From Vavraia culicis subsp. floridensis (lineage: Eukaryota; Microsporidia; Pleistophoridae): a stretch of DNA of 64,000 nt. The stretch covers positions 78,876 through 142,875 of the forward strand of contig NW_007360613.1 of the NCBI RefSeq assembly GCF_000192795.1. The letters are read 5' to 3'. A model generated the notes under the pieces. The model ran no database searches. It was not told the DNA's origin and worked only from the letters and a program-made list of their open reading frames with translations. This document shows positions 1 through 10,344 of this stretch, piece after piece (within the stretch, counting starts at the first letter, position 1; each line of letters begins with the position of its first letter). The translations under genes and the position numbers were made by a program.

Positions 1-519
1 TGTCATTGGTGTATATTGAATTGCACATCAAACCTGATTTTGAACCGTCTTTTAGTAAATTTTATGGGGATATGCCTCTACCTGCCTTATCCGCTTAAAT
101 TTTTTTCATCACATTTATCTACCACCTTACACCGAATACGCTTTAACAAACATGCAACTGCCTTCCTAGTCCGCTGGAACGCATCATAGCCACCAGTCTT
201 CAGTTCACGGATTACGCGCTTATCGCTATAGATTGATAGGTCACTAACTGAAAGGTTTGACTTTGCGCTTTGAAATTGCAGTAAAATCATCTATTTATAA
301 CAACCAAAGGTGCTCATATCAACCCCTTTTTAGACCATAAGTTGAGTCAAGTAAGATAAAAAAGCTAAAACATGCAATTGGGCTGTTCTGTAACGAATAT
401 AAAAATCTTTATTTAGCCTTTAATTATTTATTCATATCGTAAATCGCGTTCCTACCGGTAATAGGCTCATTTTTTCTCCTATTAGCATATTTTAACGGAA
501 CCCTTTATCCCTTCCCTTT
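1..519. other. Gene-free left edge
   Basis: No convincing gene is seen. A 67-codon frame on the minus strand (87-290) has no recognisable domain, no signal peptide and no CCC or TATA element at a useful distance, so I do not call it. The last 30 bases hold the promoter of the next gene: a TTTTAA about 30 bases before the ATG and three CCC triplets. Confidence 0.6.
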
Positions 520-1425
520 ATGGACACATTTTTCGTAGTAGGCAATTTGGTACGTGTACTCGTCATTTGGTCGCTAGCTTTCATAGTTTACGCGTTGATA
601 CGGTCGATATTTGCTGCATTTTTCTTAGAGATAGCCAAACTTAACTATTACATGCCGTGCAACTATGATCCAAACAAATTTATCAGACACATTGATGTTC
701 ATGGAGATGAAATTACTGTAATTGATCAGTTCGATAGACAAGAAGTTGTGAAGAGCAGTGCAATCGACCAGGTGTTCCAATATCCTACATCATACAATAT
801 TCAGTACGAAAAGTCTATAAGAGCACTGTTATTCTTCCGTAAAGCACCGTGTTTATTTCCGGATAAAGTGGTGTTTCTAAAACATGAACCGCAAAATATA
901 CACGGATTAAGCTTCGTAGATCTCTGCCAGACCATAACTAATGAACGATACTCGGTCAATGATGTGACATCTTTTAAGACGCTTTTCGGTTTCCTAGTTT
1001 ACGGATTATTGGATGGATACGAAATACAGATCCATAGTAACTGCATTCTTGTGGTATTTGATGGCATGTACCTGTTCTGTGTACAAGTTGATGATTGCTG
1101 TCAATACTTAGGAACAATACACGTGGCATGGAGCTATCCAATCGTGTTAAAGGTTGATCAATCGTTTTTCAGAATGGTTATAAGCACAGAAATTTATGTT
1201 GGAATGGTTTACAAGAAAATAGTTAACATCAAGCCGCGGAATTTTTGGTTCGATGAAAGGTTGCAGAGTGAAGAGCTTAATAAAATATTTGGCTCGTTGA
1301 TTTTTACATCTTGTGTGGATCAACTACCCGAAACAGAAACAGACTACCTAAATAAGTGTATTAGCCAATCACAAAAGGTTAAAGAATACCGAAAAACTAG
1401 TAGCGATGAGATTTACGATCTGTAG
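520..1425 (+). CDS. Orphan protein with N-terminal membrane anchor
   Basis: A 301-residue protein I do not recognise. Residues about 5-38 are strongly hydrophobic and make one membrane segment or uncleaved signal anchor. The rest looks like a folded, mixed alpha/beta soluble domain with scattered cysteines and a charged C-terminus. The ATG at 520 is supported by a CCC triplet six bases upstream and a TTTTAA about 30 bases upstream, the pattern of the intracellular genes here and not of the secreted ones. It may therefore be an ER or other endomembrane protein rather than an exported one; that is inference. It has no operon-like neighbour and reads forward into an 867-base gap. Confidence 0.7.
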   Translation: MDTFFVVGNLVRVLVIWSLAFIVYALIRSIFAAFFLEIAKLNYYMPCNYDPNKFIRHIDVHGDEITVIDQFDRQEVVKSSAIDQVFQYPTSYNIQYEKSIRALLFFRKAPCLFPDKVVFLKHEPQNIHGLSFVDLCQTITNERYSVNDVTSFKTLFGFLVYGLLDGYEIQIHSNCILVVFDGMYLFCVQVDDCCQYLGTIHVAWSYPIVLKVDQSFFRMVISTEIYVGMVYKKIVNIKPRNFWFDERLQSEELNKIFGSLIFTSCVDQLPETETDYLNKCISQSQKVKEYRKTSSDEIYDL

Positions 1426-2292
1426 AAGGTGGTTTGAAGTAACTGATGGAATCAAGTGATTATGTTTACATTTGGCATAGATTCTACGTAGATGAATATT
1501 ATATTACATGTTTGTTGTAACGGTCTCAGGTGGGCCCGTGACCGCGATACCGGCTTGTTAGACCATGAGCAAGGAGTAGTTCTGAATTGTTACTTAAGGA
1601 GAGTGCTTTATTCAATGGTGATATAGGAGAGTAATTATTTCAACAGCAGTATAAACAATCGCTCTACGCAACATTCATATGCGATCACTAGTCACAATCC
1701 ATTCACTAACGTTTAGGCACTTCTAATCATTGGTTCAGATCGCAACTTCTGCCATAACAAATTGTTATAGCAGGTGAGCTTAGCCACGATTTAAATTATT
1801 TTAGTGGAAGTACCTTTTTAAATAAATATGTTTGAACAGTTGCTGAACGTAAATAGTAGTGCGCTGAATTACGGTGCTGATACTAGTAAAACACTTGCAA
1901 TGCTGGCACCGCAATCAATTCATCGCATTTATTTTACACGCTTAGAGAGATCAATTTAAAACATTTGACTTACTAAAACCACATTTATTTATCCCGGGAA
2001 AATGGCTAGAAACGGAATAAATTGGGTAACTGTAAAGGAGGAATGTCATATATTGAACATATGCATGAATATTTGCTTCAATTTTGAGATATAATTGGTC
2101 TTTTAAGCCTTTACCATAAATATGATCGCCATATCATACTTTAATTATTTTTATTTACTTATTCACTAAAGCTGTACAACGATACGGCCGTACAGAGGTA
2201 CGCTTTACGATCCGTTAGGTCGCTTTAAGTCGCTGGAATGCGTTACAGCGAAACCCTTTCCACAATTTCAACTCTAAATTCGCTGGCCCTTG
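1426..2292. other. Intergenic; contains a GC-rich foldable block
   Basis: No protein-coding gene is seen. Around 1517-1593 there is an unusually GC-rich block, for this AT-rich DNA, with nested complementary arms (GTAAC/GTTAC and GGTCT/AGACC). The remainder is ordinary AT-rich spacer. The last 20 bases hold a CCC triplet just before the ATG at 2293. Confidence 0.5.
1517..1593. ncRNA. Candidate structured RNA (weak)
   Basis: GTAAC at 1517-1521 can pair with GTTAC at 1589-1593. Directly inside, GGTCT at 1522-1526 can pair with AGACC at 1560-1564. The enclosed part is GC-rich and contains GGGCCC, unlike its surroundings. I find no tRNA boxes and no match I recognise to snRNA, SRP or RNase P RNA. 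The pairing could be chance; the call rests only on composition and two short helices. Confidence 0.15.
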
Positions 2293-2825
2293 ATGGACAA
2301 GGACAAGCGGATAGATGATTTGATTTTAGAAATGAGAAACATCAACAAACTAAACTCAGAACTACTTGAAAATTAATTAAGGAGAAGGACAGTTTGGTAT
2401 CGCAGGAAAAGCTAAACAACAATCTGCGAGAAAAGGCGGAAAGTCTTAGAAAAGAAAACAAAAAATTAAAAAATGATATAGTAGGGAAGAACAAAGAGAT
2501 ATTGAGGATCAAAAAACACTCTGAGGTGGCAATGAGAAGAATGGAGCGTGATCTGGCAAGTGAGCAATGTCCAAAAAAGCGCAAAGAACACAACAGGCCA
2601 ATCGATTACGAGCAGAAAAACAAAATACTTGAATCATTACTCTTCCTTCTCGGAAAAAAGTTCCAATTTGATGGTGAACTGCTGGTTGATGTGTATAAAG
2701 TGGTGAACAATCCTGATGATGATTTTTTGAGATGCCTGGTAGATTCAATCAAGGATTCGCATGATAACTATGTTAAGATGAGCCGAATAGAGGATGAAAT
2801 AGAGTTCAATTTGGATGATAGTTAA
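2293..2825 (+). pseudogene. Coiled-coil protein gene with a -1 frameshift
   Basis: Two reading frames join into one coiled-coil protein. An ATG at 2293 opens a 27-codon frame ending at a TAA (2374-2376). The next frame is open from 2370 to 2825 and carries on the same heptad-like, Lys/Glu/Leu-rich helix. A shift at the AAAA run around 2369-2372 would connect them into about 177 residues. The first half is coiled coil; the C-terminal part is acidic and mostly helical. The ATG has CCC six bases upstream, like the other intracellular genes, so this is the true start of a real gene. Function unknown; it could be a kinetochore, spindle-pole or trafficking coiled coil. The shift may be a sequencing error in a homopolymer, a recent pseudogene, or programmed frameshifting. 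Confidence 0.55.
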
Positions 2826-3159
2826 TTAAATTGGTTGTCACAGAAGGATGTTTCATCCAGGTCTGATGAGCGAACAGTGGTCTTAACAGGATCAGAAATA
2901 ACATCGTTTTATGATGCTATGCGTAGCTGATTCAAAACTACTAATCGCAGTTTTTTCTGCTCATTTCCTCATGAACATAAAAACAAAGCTTTTGCCGCAT
3001 GAACGAAAATAATTTTTGCTAGTAACGAAAATCATCCAACTATTCGTTACCGTGGGTAATAGTGGCAGTTTAAAAGCTGAACCTTTATCAACATGCTCAT
3101 GTAAGCAGCATCCAAAGGCTATAACCAGCACGTATTTCTCGTAAATAAAATGCCTTTAA
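2826..3159. other. Short intergenic spacer
   Basis: This lies between the stop of the coiled-coil gene and the stop of RPL12, which converge. I see no gene, repeat or RNA in it. Confidence 0.6.
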
Positions 3160-3654
3160 TTATTCAGCAGGCAGTCTCAGCTCACCCTCGTTAATCTCTT
3201 TCATAACCTCTTTAGGACACTTTCCTTCAATTTTACAGCCAATCGAAACGCATGTCCCCAAAACCTGCATAATAGTACCCTTGAATTCATTGGACAAGCT
3301 TCGCACTTTCACAGCTCTCGCTATCTCAACAACATCAACCAGCGTAATACTCCCTGTATGCTTAATATTCTTCTCCTTCTTTCTATCGCGAGGCGGTTCG
3401 TTCAAAGCCTTGAGAATGAGAGTGGCCGTACTGGGCATCACCTCAATGGTTGCCTTCCTATCTTTGATGGCCAATCGGACATTTATCTTCAAGCTCTTGT
3501 AGTCCATCGTTGCCTTTTTGATATCTTCACCAACCACCTTAGCAGGAATGCCCAATGGTCCTACTTTTTGTGCCAATGTCGCACCCGGCACTTCTCCTCC
3601 AACGCAACGTAGTGACACGTATTTTATTGAATCGTCTACTGCTGGTCCTGCCAT
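3160..3654 (-). CDS. RPL12: 60S ribosomal protein L12 (uL11)
   Basis: A 164-residue uL11-family protein, the usual length for eukaryotic L12. It binds the GTPase-associated centre of 25S/28S rRNA at the base of the P stalk. The N-terminal domain shows the conserved VGGEVPGATLAQKVGPLG-type segment (residues about 18-35). The C-terminal rRNA-binding domain contains the KNIKHTGSI segment and ends in the basic-acidic helix seen in eukaryotic L12. The ATG at 3654 has CCC nine bases upstream and a T-rich TTTTTGAAA about 26 bases upstream. It converges with the coiled-coil gene. No sign of truncation; identification is firm. Confidence 0.97.
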   Translation of the reverse strand: MAGPAVDDSIKYVSLRCVGGEVPGATLAQKVGPLGIPAKVVGEDIKKATMDYKSLKINVRLAIKDRKATIEVMPSTATLILKALNEPPRDRKKEKNIKHTGSITLVDVVEIARAVKVRSLSNEFKGTIMQVLGTCVSIGCKIEGKCPKEVMKEINEGELRLPAE

Positions 3655-4925
3655 GTATGAGGGTCACCGGATTTCAAAAATTTTTTATTTGATTCTGAGT
3701 GGCAGAAAAATGGGAAGGGTGCTGGTGTCCATGATATGCTCCATGGTGTTTTAGCATTGCTTGTTTTATTTTTATAACTAGAAAGTGCAATATTTGTACG
3801 GAATGTTAGTTACTTTACTCACCACAGGAGGAGTGTAATCTCTTTGTTTTATACTCCGCGTCTATTCAATGTTGTTTAGTGGCTGAGTTTGAACCAATAA
3901 TGGGACGGAGCAGATACTTACCTTGAACTGAGATGAACGACCGGGGTATACCACTGTTTTTCTGAATGTTGACTTATTCCGGGGTATTTCTTGCCCACAA
4001 ACGCACAAGTCCATTGCCAAGTTATGTTACCGATCATGGTTGTATCGCCATGACCAATGACTACTTACCGTTTTTTAGCATGTTTTCTTGTTCTAAGCCT
4101 TGTGTATGGTACATCCATCACAACCATTTGGTACTGCGGTACAAAATGAATTAGTTCAAGATTTACTCCCACAAATTGTTTATACAGGTGTAATAGCACG
4201 TTAATTGTTATTTATGACCTACGAATCTTCATTACTGTCCAATTATAGATCAGTCTTCAAGTTGGTGTACTAAGTACGATTAGTTGTGCTATTGTCAAAA
4301 CTACACGTAAACCATGAGTGTGTGATTATGAACAGCATGTGAAGCGATATAAAATATCTTTAACACGGCACTTTGACCTGACCTTGCTCAAAACCACAGT
4401 GTAGTGCTCTCTATTTTTGTTAGAGAAAATAGCTGATAATAAAATTGTTTTACCAATACAACATGTACCTCTGATTACCTCGTATATACACGTTTTACAT
4501 GCTTTCTTTCTTGTAAAACAAATATTCCGATGAGATAATAACTGGATACGTGATTAATTCGTTCTAACGTGCCATCTTATCTCCTAGTTTCAAAATTCCT
4601 AAGCGTATTCATTAAAGCTGAAAGTATAATAAATAAACACTGACGTATGCTTTGATTTATGGTGCAATCACCTAGACAGATCATTTCCTTCCATGGTATA
4701 TAAAAAAAGAAACAATCCTGCCGGTAAGCTCAACTCAACACGGTTCTGCAGGCCTTGAGTAACTCCAACCTCTACTGACGTGTTCATATCAAAATACACT
4801 TGTGTTCTCTTATGTAGCCTAATTCGAAACACGTAATGATCGTGCATAACACATGTTCACGATAAAACAAATATGCCAATTGGTTACATATCTAAGTTAA
4901 AAGAATTTTTTTTCGAGGCTCTTAT
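3655..4925. other. Intergenic, nothing recognised
   Basis: About 1.3 kb of AT-rich spacer. A 62-codon frame at 3966-4154 has no supporting element. The right end holds the TATA-like box of the next gene. Confidence 0.5.
4897..4903 (+). promoter_or_regulatory. TATA-like box of the 4926 gene
   Basis: TTAAAAG begins 29 bases before the ATG at 4926. No CCC triplet lies in the 40 bases upstream, which is the pattern of the secreted genes in this window. Confidence 0.5.
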
Positions 4926-5552
4926 ATGTATATCATATGTTTAGTCGCACTTGTTCACTGTTCAAAAAAATTTCATCGCTATTTGATAAAATCCTACGAT
5001 AATCGAAATGCACTTATGAAAATGAGCATGAATTTCAACGTCAGAGTTACTGAGGAAAGTTTAAATGCTCCTTTTTTGTCGGATTCTGTGGTAGCAGAAG
5101 TTGAAGAAGTTCAGAAAATTTTCGCAAAAATAAAAATGCACGGCATGTATCTGTGCAAATCGGACGAAAGTAGCAACGTGATGGGACTGTCTATTTATTC
5201 AGAGGACAATTGTCTTTGGAAAGTAGATCCAATCTCGAAGGATGGTGGCGTAATGCTGAAGATAGGAGGAAACTTTCTGGTAAAAACAGGTGAAATGGAT
5301 AACAGAGAGTCCTCACAAGGCTACAAATTGAGATTGGTGCCATTCGCCACGGCTGATAATGGTGGGTGGGTCATGGAAAAATATAGACCATACAGGAATG
5401 AGGGAACCGACAAAGATGATGTTTACTCCAGTTCGTCCGATAGTGATGATAGCGACAGCGAAGCGGAACAACCACCAAAGAAAACCAGTGTTATAATAGG
5501 CGTGGAGAAAAAGTTAAGACCCGACGAAAAGAAGAAGTACCATTTAAAGTAG
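4926..5552 (+). CDS. Secreted beta-trefoil (ricin-B-lectin-like) family protein
   Basis: A 208-residue protein with a short hydrophobic N-terminus (residues 1-12) that looks like a signal peptide. The middle (about 90-180) repeats the family pattern seen at 7103, 9661, 14139, 33762 and 35944: a buried 'LCK' strand, an acidic turn, then a 'W-x-V' strand, again 'G-x-x-LVKTG', 'D-x-RES', and a final 'GGWVMEKY'. This spacing fits the three-lobed beta-trefoil of ricin-type B-lectin domains, known in microsporidian secreted proteins. The classical QxW triplets are not preserved, so sugar binding is uncertain. The C-terminal 40 residues are a low-complexity Ser/Asp tract followed by a Lys-rich tail, unique within the local family. 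There is no toxin catalytic chain. Likely exported to the host or spore surface (inference). Confidence 0.6.
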   Translation: MYIICLVALVHCSKKFHRYLIKSYDNRNALMKMSMNFNVRVTEESLNAPFLSDSVVAEVEEVQKIFAKIKMHGMYLCKSDESSNVMGLSIYSEDNCLWKVDPISKDGGVMLKIGGNFLVKTGEMDNRESSQGYKLRLVPFATADNGGWVMEKYRPYRNEGTDKDDVYSSSSDSDDSDSEAEQPPKKTSVIIGVEKKLRPDEKKKYHLK

Positions 5553-7102
5553 ATGAAAATTTATGTGACCTTGTTCATAGGTTTGGTATGGTACTATCTA
5601 TAAAATGTATTTTTATTGTATTTGCTCAATTTAAAGAAGATGCAGCTCTGTATCATATAACATCACAAACAGTTAATTTTCAGGTTTGGTACGTACTTTT
5701 CTGAAGCGCAAGACAGCTCTTGTTGTTAGTTTTAATAAAACGTTAGTGGTTACGAGTGAATATTATCTACAAATTTATATCCAGAACAAATCAAGTTACC
5801 GGCCATAAAACAGTTTCAAAGCTTATGGTTTCCATTGGCAGAGAATTTTTCTACCAATAATCACAACTTATGTTATAACACGTTATATTTGAAGTAGCTT
5901 TGATTCAATCGGTTCGATGTAGAAATAAAAGTTGGAAAGGTTTGTGTTGATAAACCGGTGATAACACCGTAATTATGCGCGAATATGTTCACAATGACTA
6001 GTCCTTGGTATAAAATTCATTTCTAATTCAAAATTGTAAACCATCTCTCGTACGTATGACCACTAATAAACACAAAAAGGCCCGTCTAACACGTGGTAAA
6101 ACCAATAAAATACCGTAGATGCAAAACGCATCAAGGATGATACTTCCGTAATTCGTTTCAAGATGATAGTTAATTCAGAGAAACCTACTTCGAGAAAGAA
6201 AAGGATCAACGATGCAGTATGCTTTGTGAAAACACTAAAGACCTAAGATAAACATTAAGGCAATATTATGACATTTTATAGTATCCAGAACATGCAATTT
6301 TTCATTTTAATTAATGTAATATTAGTTTTTATATTTTGCTTCACCTTAAAGGTTGGTCCAAACTCTAATAAATCGGTAATGATCCACTGCTTGATCAGTA
6401 GGTACGGACTCGTGAATATCTGTAATACATCCAATATTAACACGTTGATGATTGCTTTGAAATATAAATAATTCTTTCGTTTTGTCCGAAGAGGTGCTTA
6501 AACAGTACTTAGTTTATGATTGGAAGGCTTGACTTGAGGACAATTTGAATCGAGAAAACGAGAGTAGTGAAACATTAAATTTGAAAATGTTATTATGGTT
6601 GAACTTATTAAACGAGGTAAGGCAGAAATACGTAGACTTTTAGGAGTAAGAATAGACTTGTTACCAATTTTTACGAACAGCGGTTGGAGAAAATACATAA
6701 GGGAGCGTAAGGTCATGTTGTTAATTAAGGAAAGAGCTCAATACACTTAATCTCTAGTGATTGTGTTGCTTTGGTAGGCAGTACTTTTACGTGGCAGATA
6801 TAATGCTACAATATGATATATGTGCGACGCCACGGTCTAAAACACGACCACAATCATAAAATTTACCTAACCGAGGTAATATACCTGCTGAAAGTATACC
6901 AAAATTATAAACGTAGGAAAAGTTTTGTGCGTAAAAGCATTCTTTGATTTGTACACAGAAGAATGCCCTTAACGATATGCAGTGATTTGTTGAGCCATAA
7001 CACCGAATCATGGTTTGCTACACACCAGCCAAAAAAGCCAATATTGAACGCAAATCATGGTTTATTATATTTCTAATAAATTGCAGACAGAGCTTACTGT
7101 TT
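5553..7102. other. Intergenic, nothing firm
   Basis: About 1.5 kb. A 67-codon frame at 6268-6471 begins with ATG and contains a hydrophobic stretch, but its upstream region has neither a well-placed TATA box nor CCC, so I leave it uncalled. Two minus-strand frames (6498-6716, 6787-7011) show no domain. Confidence 0.45.
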
Positions 7103-7801
7103 CTAGCCACCTGAAACGAAGCCTCTGTGGTAGTGTGGTGTCACTTCTTTGCTGTAGTACGGTACCGCCTCTCTGCGGTAATAGGCCACTGGTTCTTCGT
7201 ACGCTTTGTATGTCTCGATATGATCCAAATCACCAACCATAAGTGTGCTTGGCTCACTCACTTCTTCCACATCACGTTTAACCTTCATCCTATTGCCCTT
7301 CACTTCTAAGGTGTCATCAGATGCATCCGAGCTTTCATCAGCAATCTTCAAATCATCAATGATCCATTTAAAAATCTTTCCACTACCGCACGATGCAGCA
7401 TTCATATAGAAACCACCCGCTCCAGATCTCTTGTCTTCACTCATCTTCTTCAAGCACAGGTTGCTCGTTTTAATTTGGTAAGCGTCGCCATCTCGTACCA
7501 CATCCCAAACTGTGTAAGGATCGTCCTTGTTGTCGCAAATTTTTAACCCAGGATTTTTGGCATTCTTGCACAAGTAACCGTTTTTGTATTTGATTCGGAA
7601 AGTGGTGATTGAATTAGGAATGAAGTACGCAGCAGCTGTGTCATCTTTCGATTGCGGTGTTTCCTTGTTTTGAATCCTAGCAACACCTTTGTCGAGTGAA
7701 ACTTTTATATTAGGATCGCCCTTCCAGGATATCACCCTATAAACCCCCTCACCTTCATCTGCAACCACGAAGTTTACTAGAAAATAAAAGAACGAGAACA
7801 T
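7103..7801 (-). CDS. Secreted beta-trefoil (ricin-B-lectin-like) family protein
   Basis: The frame is open further upstream, but the ATG at 7801 is preferred: it gives a clean signal peptide (about 14 hydrophobic residues ending near VVA) and lies 27 bases after a TATAAAAG. The 232-residue product has the family layout: 'KYKNGYLCKN', 'VWDVV', 'SNLCLKK', 'FKWIIDDL', i.e. alternating LC and W strands typical of a beta-trefoil core, at about residues 30-160. After it comes an acidic stretch and a Tyr/Pro/His-rich C-terminus with repeats of the type 'PYY-x-K/R-EV', absent from most paralogues. The closest local relative is the 9661 gene. Probably secreted; ligand unknown. Confidence 0.65.
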   Translation of the reverse strand: MFSFFYFLVNFVVADEGEGVYRVISWKGDPNIKVSLDKGVARIQNKETPQSKDDTAAAYFIPNSITTFRIKYKNGYLCKNAKNPGLKICDNKDDPYTVWDVVRDGDAYQIKTSNLCLKKMSEDKRSGAGGFYMNAASCGSGKIFKWIIDDLKIADESSDASDDTLEVKGNRMKVKRDVEEVSEPSTLMVGDLDHIETYKAYEEPVAYYRREAVPYYSKEVTPHYHRGFVSGG

Positions 7802-7820
7802 GTTGAAACGTTCGTTTTTT

Positions 7821-7828
7821 CTTTTATA
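7821..7828 (-). promoter_or_regulatory. TATA box of the 7801 gene
   Basis: TATAAAAG on the minus strand begins 27 bases before the ATG at 7801. This spacing recurs in other secreted genes and argues against the more upstream in-frame start at 7903. Confidence 0.6.
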
Positions 7829-8729
7829 TTTTTGTTTTGACCTACGGATTAATAAAATCTGAAACTGATCAGTGTTAGTATTTTGATCTTTTTGGTAGCT
7901 CATCCACCTAATGACTGTGCAAAATCGATGAAATATGTTTCAGAGCTGAAACTTGTGCAACATCATTTTTAGGCTACAAGAAGAAAAACTTTCGTGTTGC
8001 GTTGATATGGAGTTATTGAGAGTAACAAGTGATATGTTGGAATAATGCATCGTGCAAAATGTTATGTAATGCTGTCATAGGGCACCACCAGAAAAGATAC
8101 GCTCAGGACCTGCTTTCTATTCTCATTTCCTACGAGAACATTTCATCTTCACCGGCACTGAGTCGAATAGTTCAATGTTTAAATCCAATTAAGATTTGTG
8201 AATCAAGTCGATCAAAAAAAAGAATATGAATGGTTCCAAAATTGTTCTCAATATAAAAGAATATATTGAATAAATTTAACTTGGTTCTACAAAGAATATT
8301 CTATACAAGGTATTTGGAACTGTACAAATAAGTTTCATGGAACTAAATAATCTCTTATGTGAACATTTATTGGTCAGGTATTCAAAACATTTCCTCATTT
8401 TTACATTTCTTGGTTGTGAAAAGGCTTGCTATCATACAATACCACCATTATTTTGTGTGCATTTAAATTTGCTACGCGATACCATTATAGCAATTTAAAA
8501 TTTTTATGTTTTTCAATTTCTAAAAAAGAAATTGAAACTTATCTCTATGGTGGGCTGAGCGATGTGTAGACGAGGAAGAAGCTGTGTACACCGGGATGTT
8601 TTATATATGGCATAAGATTCACAATTTTACCAAATATTCGCATCTATCTTTTTTGAACAAAGTACGTTTGTTTAACCGCAATATAAAGGGACGTGGTTTT
8701 ACAGTAATTAGGTATTGAATATAGCTGAG

Positions 8730-8893
8730 GCTTCTTTACCATAAATTTTATCTTTGTGTTCGCAACTAAAAATCAGCACGATCGCAAATATCTAGCATGA
8801 TATTCCGGAGCGCTTCTTTACCATAAATTTTATCTTTGTGTTCGCAACTAAAAATCAGCACGATCGCAAATATCTAGCATGATATTCCGGAGC
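8730..8893. repeat. Perfect 82-bp tandem duplication
   Basis: The unit beginning GCTTCTTTACC at 8730 is repeated without a mismatch that I can see from 8812 to 8893, each copy ending in CCGGAGC. Perfect identity implies a recent duplication. It lies in non-coding DNA. Confidence 0.95.
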
Positions 8894-9660
8894 AAAGCTT
8901 TGGCCAATAGTCTAAATTCTCTTTAAAAATATTGCAGCTACTTTTTCGATGTAGGTCAGTGCATTCAAGGTGCTTGTTGGTAATGCTTTCGTTGAAATTG
9001 TTTTAATGACTGAATCGCTAGCTCTTACGTTTGTATTCTCTCCGGGAATTGTCCGACTTTCAATTGCATCGGATGTATTTCCGGTATTGTGTGCTTAATT
9101 GCATTTATCTTATTATGGCTGCTCTGTTTTTTTAGTTCGAGATTATAAATTTGGTTTGCTGGTAACAGAGGATTATGGCAATATCCTTGTTACGGTATGA
9201 AGAGGTTCCTTGATGTAAGCATAAAAAGATTATCATGAATTATCGTACGGCTTTGTTAACGATTTTGAAAATTAAAACACCGTTTCAAACACTTATTGTT
9301 CACAGAATATCCTAAATCCCGATAGTTATTGTCATTTTAAAGATGAAAATAACTGTGGAAACGCTGATATTTGCGCTAAAATCCCACATTCTTGCAATTC
9401 TCATTGAAAATAAAGAACAAACTTTAGCTATGGTTTTACGTGTGGAGTAAATACAAAGTAACGTAACTTGTTTTGTTGCATTAGCACATCTATTTTGTGT
9501 GTTTCTCAGAATGTCTCTTGCCATTATATTGCGGTTCAAGATGTAACATTTATGTAGCGCTGTTTATTGAAAGTCTTTATTTAGCTCTCGATTTAGAACT
9601 GCTCATCCATCAAGCAATTCACAACCTGAACTTCTTTTTGCCCGTAAAATTGCCAAATGT

Positions 9661-10344
9661 TCAAATATTACGGGAGTTGGGGAAATCAGCATGCGGATAT
9701 CCACCAAAAGGAAAAATGTCGGGAGGTCCGTGTGGTATCAATCGATGACCGACATTTGGAACAGCATCAACAATCATACCGGGTGCATCGTACATCTGAT
9801 GCCTTATTCGTTCAAGCGCAACGTTATCCCAATCTGTGTTGCCCTCCATAACAACACCCGAACTAACAACTGGCTCCTCTTTAGAATACTTTAAGTCAAC
9901 TATTTCCCAAAGATAAGTTTCATCCGTGCACGGTTTCGCCTGCAGATACCGTCCCTTGGTTTTTTCTCTATTGTCAAGACCTGTTGGCAAAAGACATAAG
10001 TTACCGGCAGTCTCTATCTGGGCACCAGACTCACCAGCCATATTTACCTTCCAGACGGCGTACTTACTTTCTTCCGATTTGCACCCTACGACACCGGCAT
10101 CACCTTTCTTATTCTTGCACAGAAATCCGTTTTTAAACTTGATAAAGTATCCGTTCGGAGCCTCAATAAATTTGAAAACACCATCCTCATCACTATTTTC
10201 GGGTAATTTTTGCGCTCTCAGTCTCATTGTCTTGCCAATACCAACAATAACCCGGGTGCCATCATTCTTTAGTACAATAGCTTTGTCAGACTCGGTCAGT
10301 GATGCGGTCAAAAACGAGAAAACGAGAAAAAAAACGATGAACAT
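9661..10344 (-). CDS. Secreted beta-trefoil (ricin-B-lectin-like) family protein
   Basis: A 227-residue protein. The ATG at 10344 begins a textbook signal peptide (residues 1-16, Phe/Val-rich, ending LTA); the frame extends two codons upstream only to a TTG. The core (about 20-160) is the clearest example of the local family: 'FKNGFLCKNKKGD', 'VWKVN', 'AGNLCLLPTGLDNR', 'YLWEIVDL'. These give three lobes with a Cys-containing strand and a Trp-containing strand each, consistent with a beta-trefoil. The C-terminal 60 residues are Pro/Gly/His-rich. ATAAAA sits 27 bases upstream and there is no CCC. I infer secretion; carbohydrate binding is only suggested by the fold. Confidence 0.68.
   Translation of the reverse strand: MFIVFFLVFSFLTASLTESDKAIVLKNDGTRVIVGIGKTMRLRAQKLPENSDEDGVFKFIEAPNGYFIKFKNGFLCKNKKGDAGVVGCKSEESKYAVWKVNMAGESGAQIETAGNLCLLPTGLDNREKTKGRYLQAKPCTDETYLWEIVDLKYSKEEPVVSSGVVMEGNTDWDNVALERIRHQMYDAPGMIVDAVPNVGHRLIPHGPPDIFPFGGYPHADFPNSRNI

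Larger units (their letters stand above)
7802..9660. other. Intergenic with a perfect tandem duplication
   Basis: About 1.9 kb. The only structure is the 82-base tandem duplication at 8730-8893, listed separately. Short frames at 8029-8229 and 9312-9539 look like chance. Confidence 0.5.

Noticed and set aside
87..290. 67-codon minus-strand frame
   Set aside because: No domain, no signal peptide, no CCC or TATA-like element near its start; likely chance.
6268..6471. 67-codon frame with a hydrophobic stretch
   Set aside because: The hydrophobic part is plausible as a signal or membrane segment, but start context is poor and nothing similar is seen in the window.
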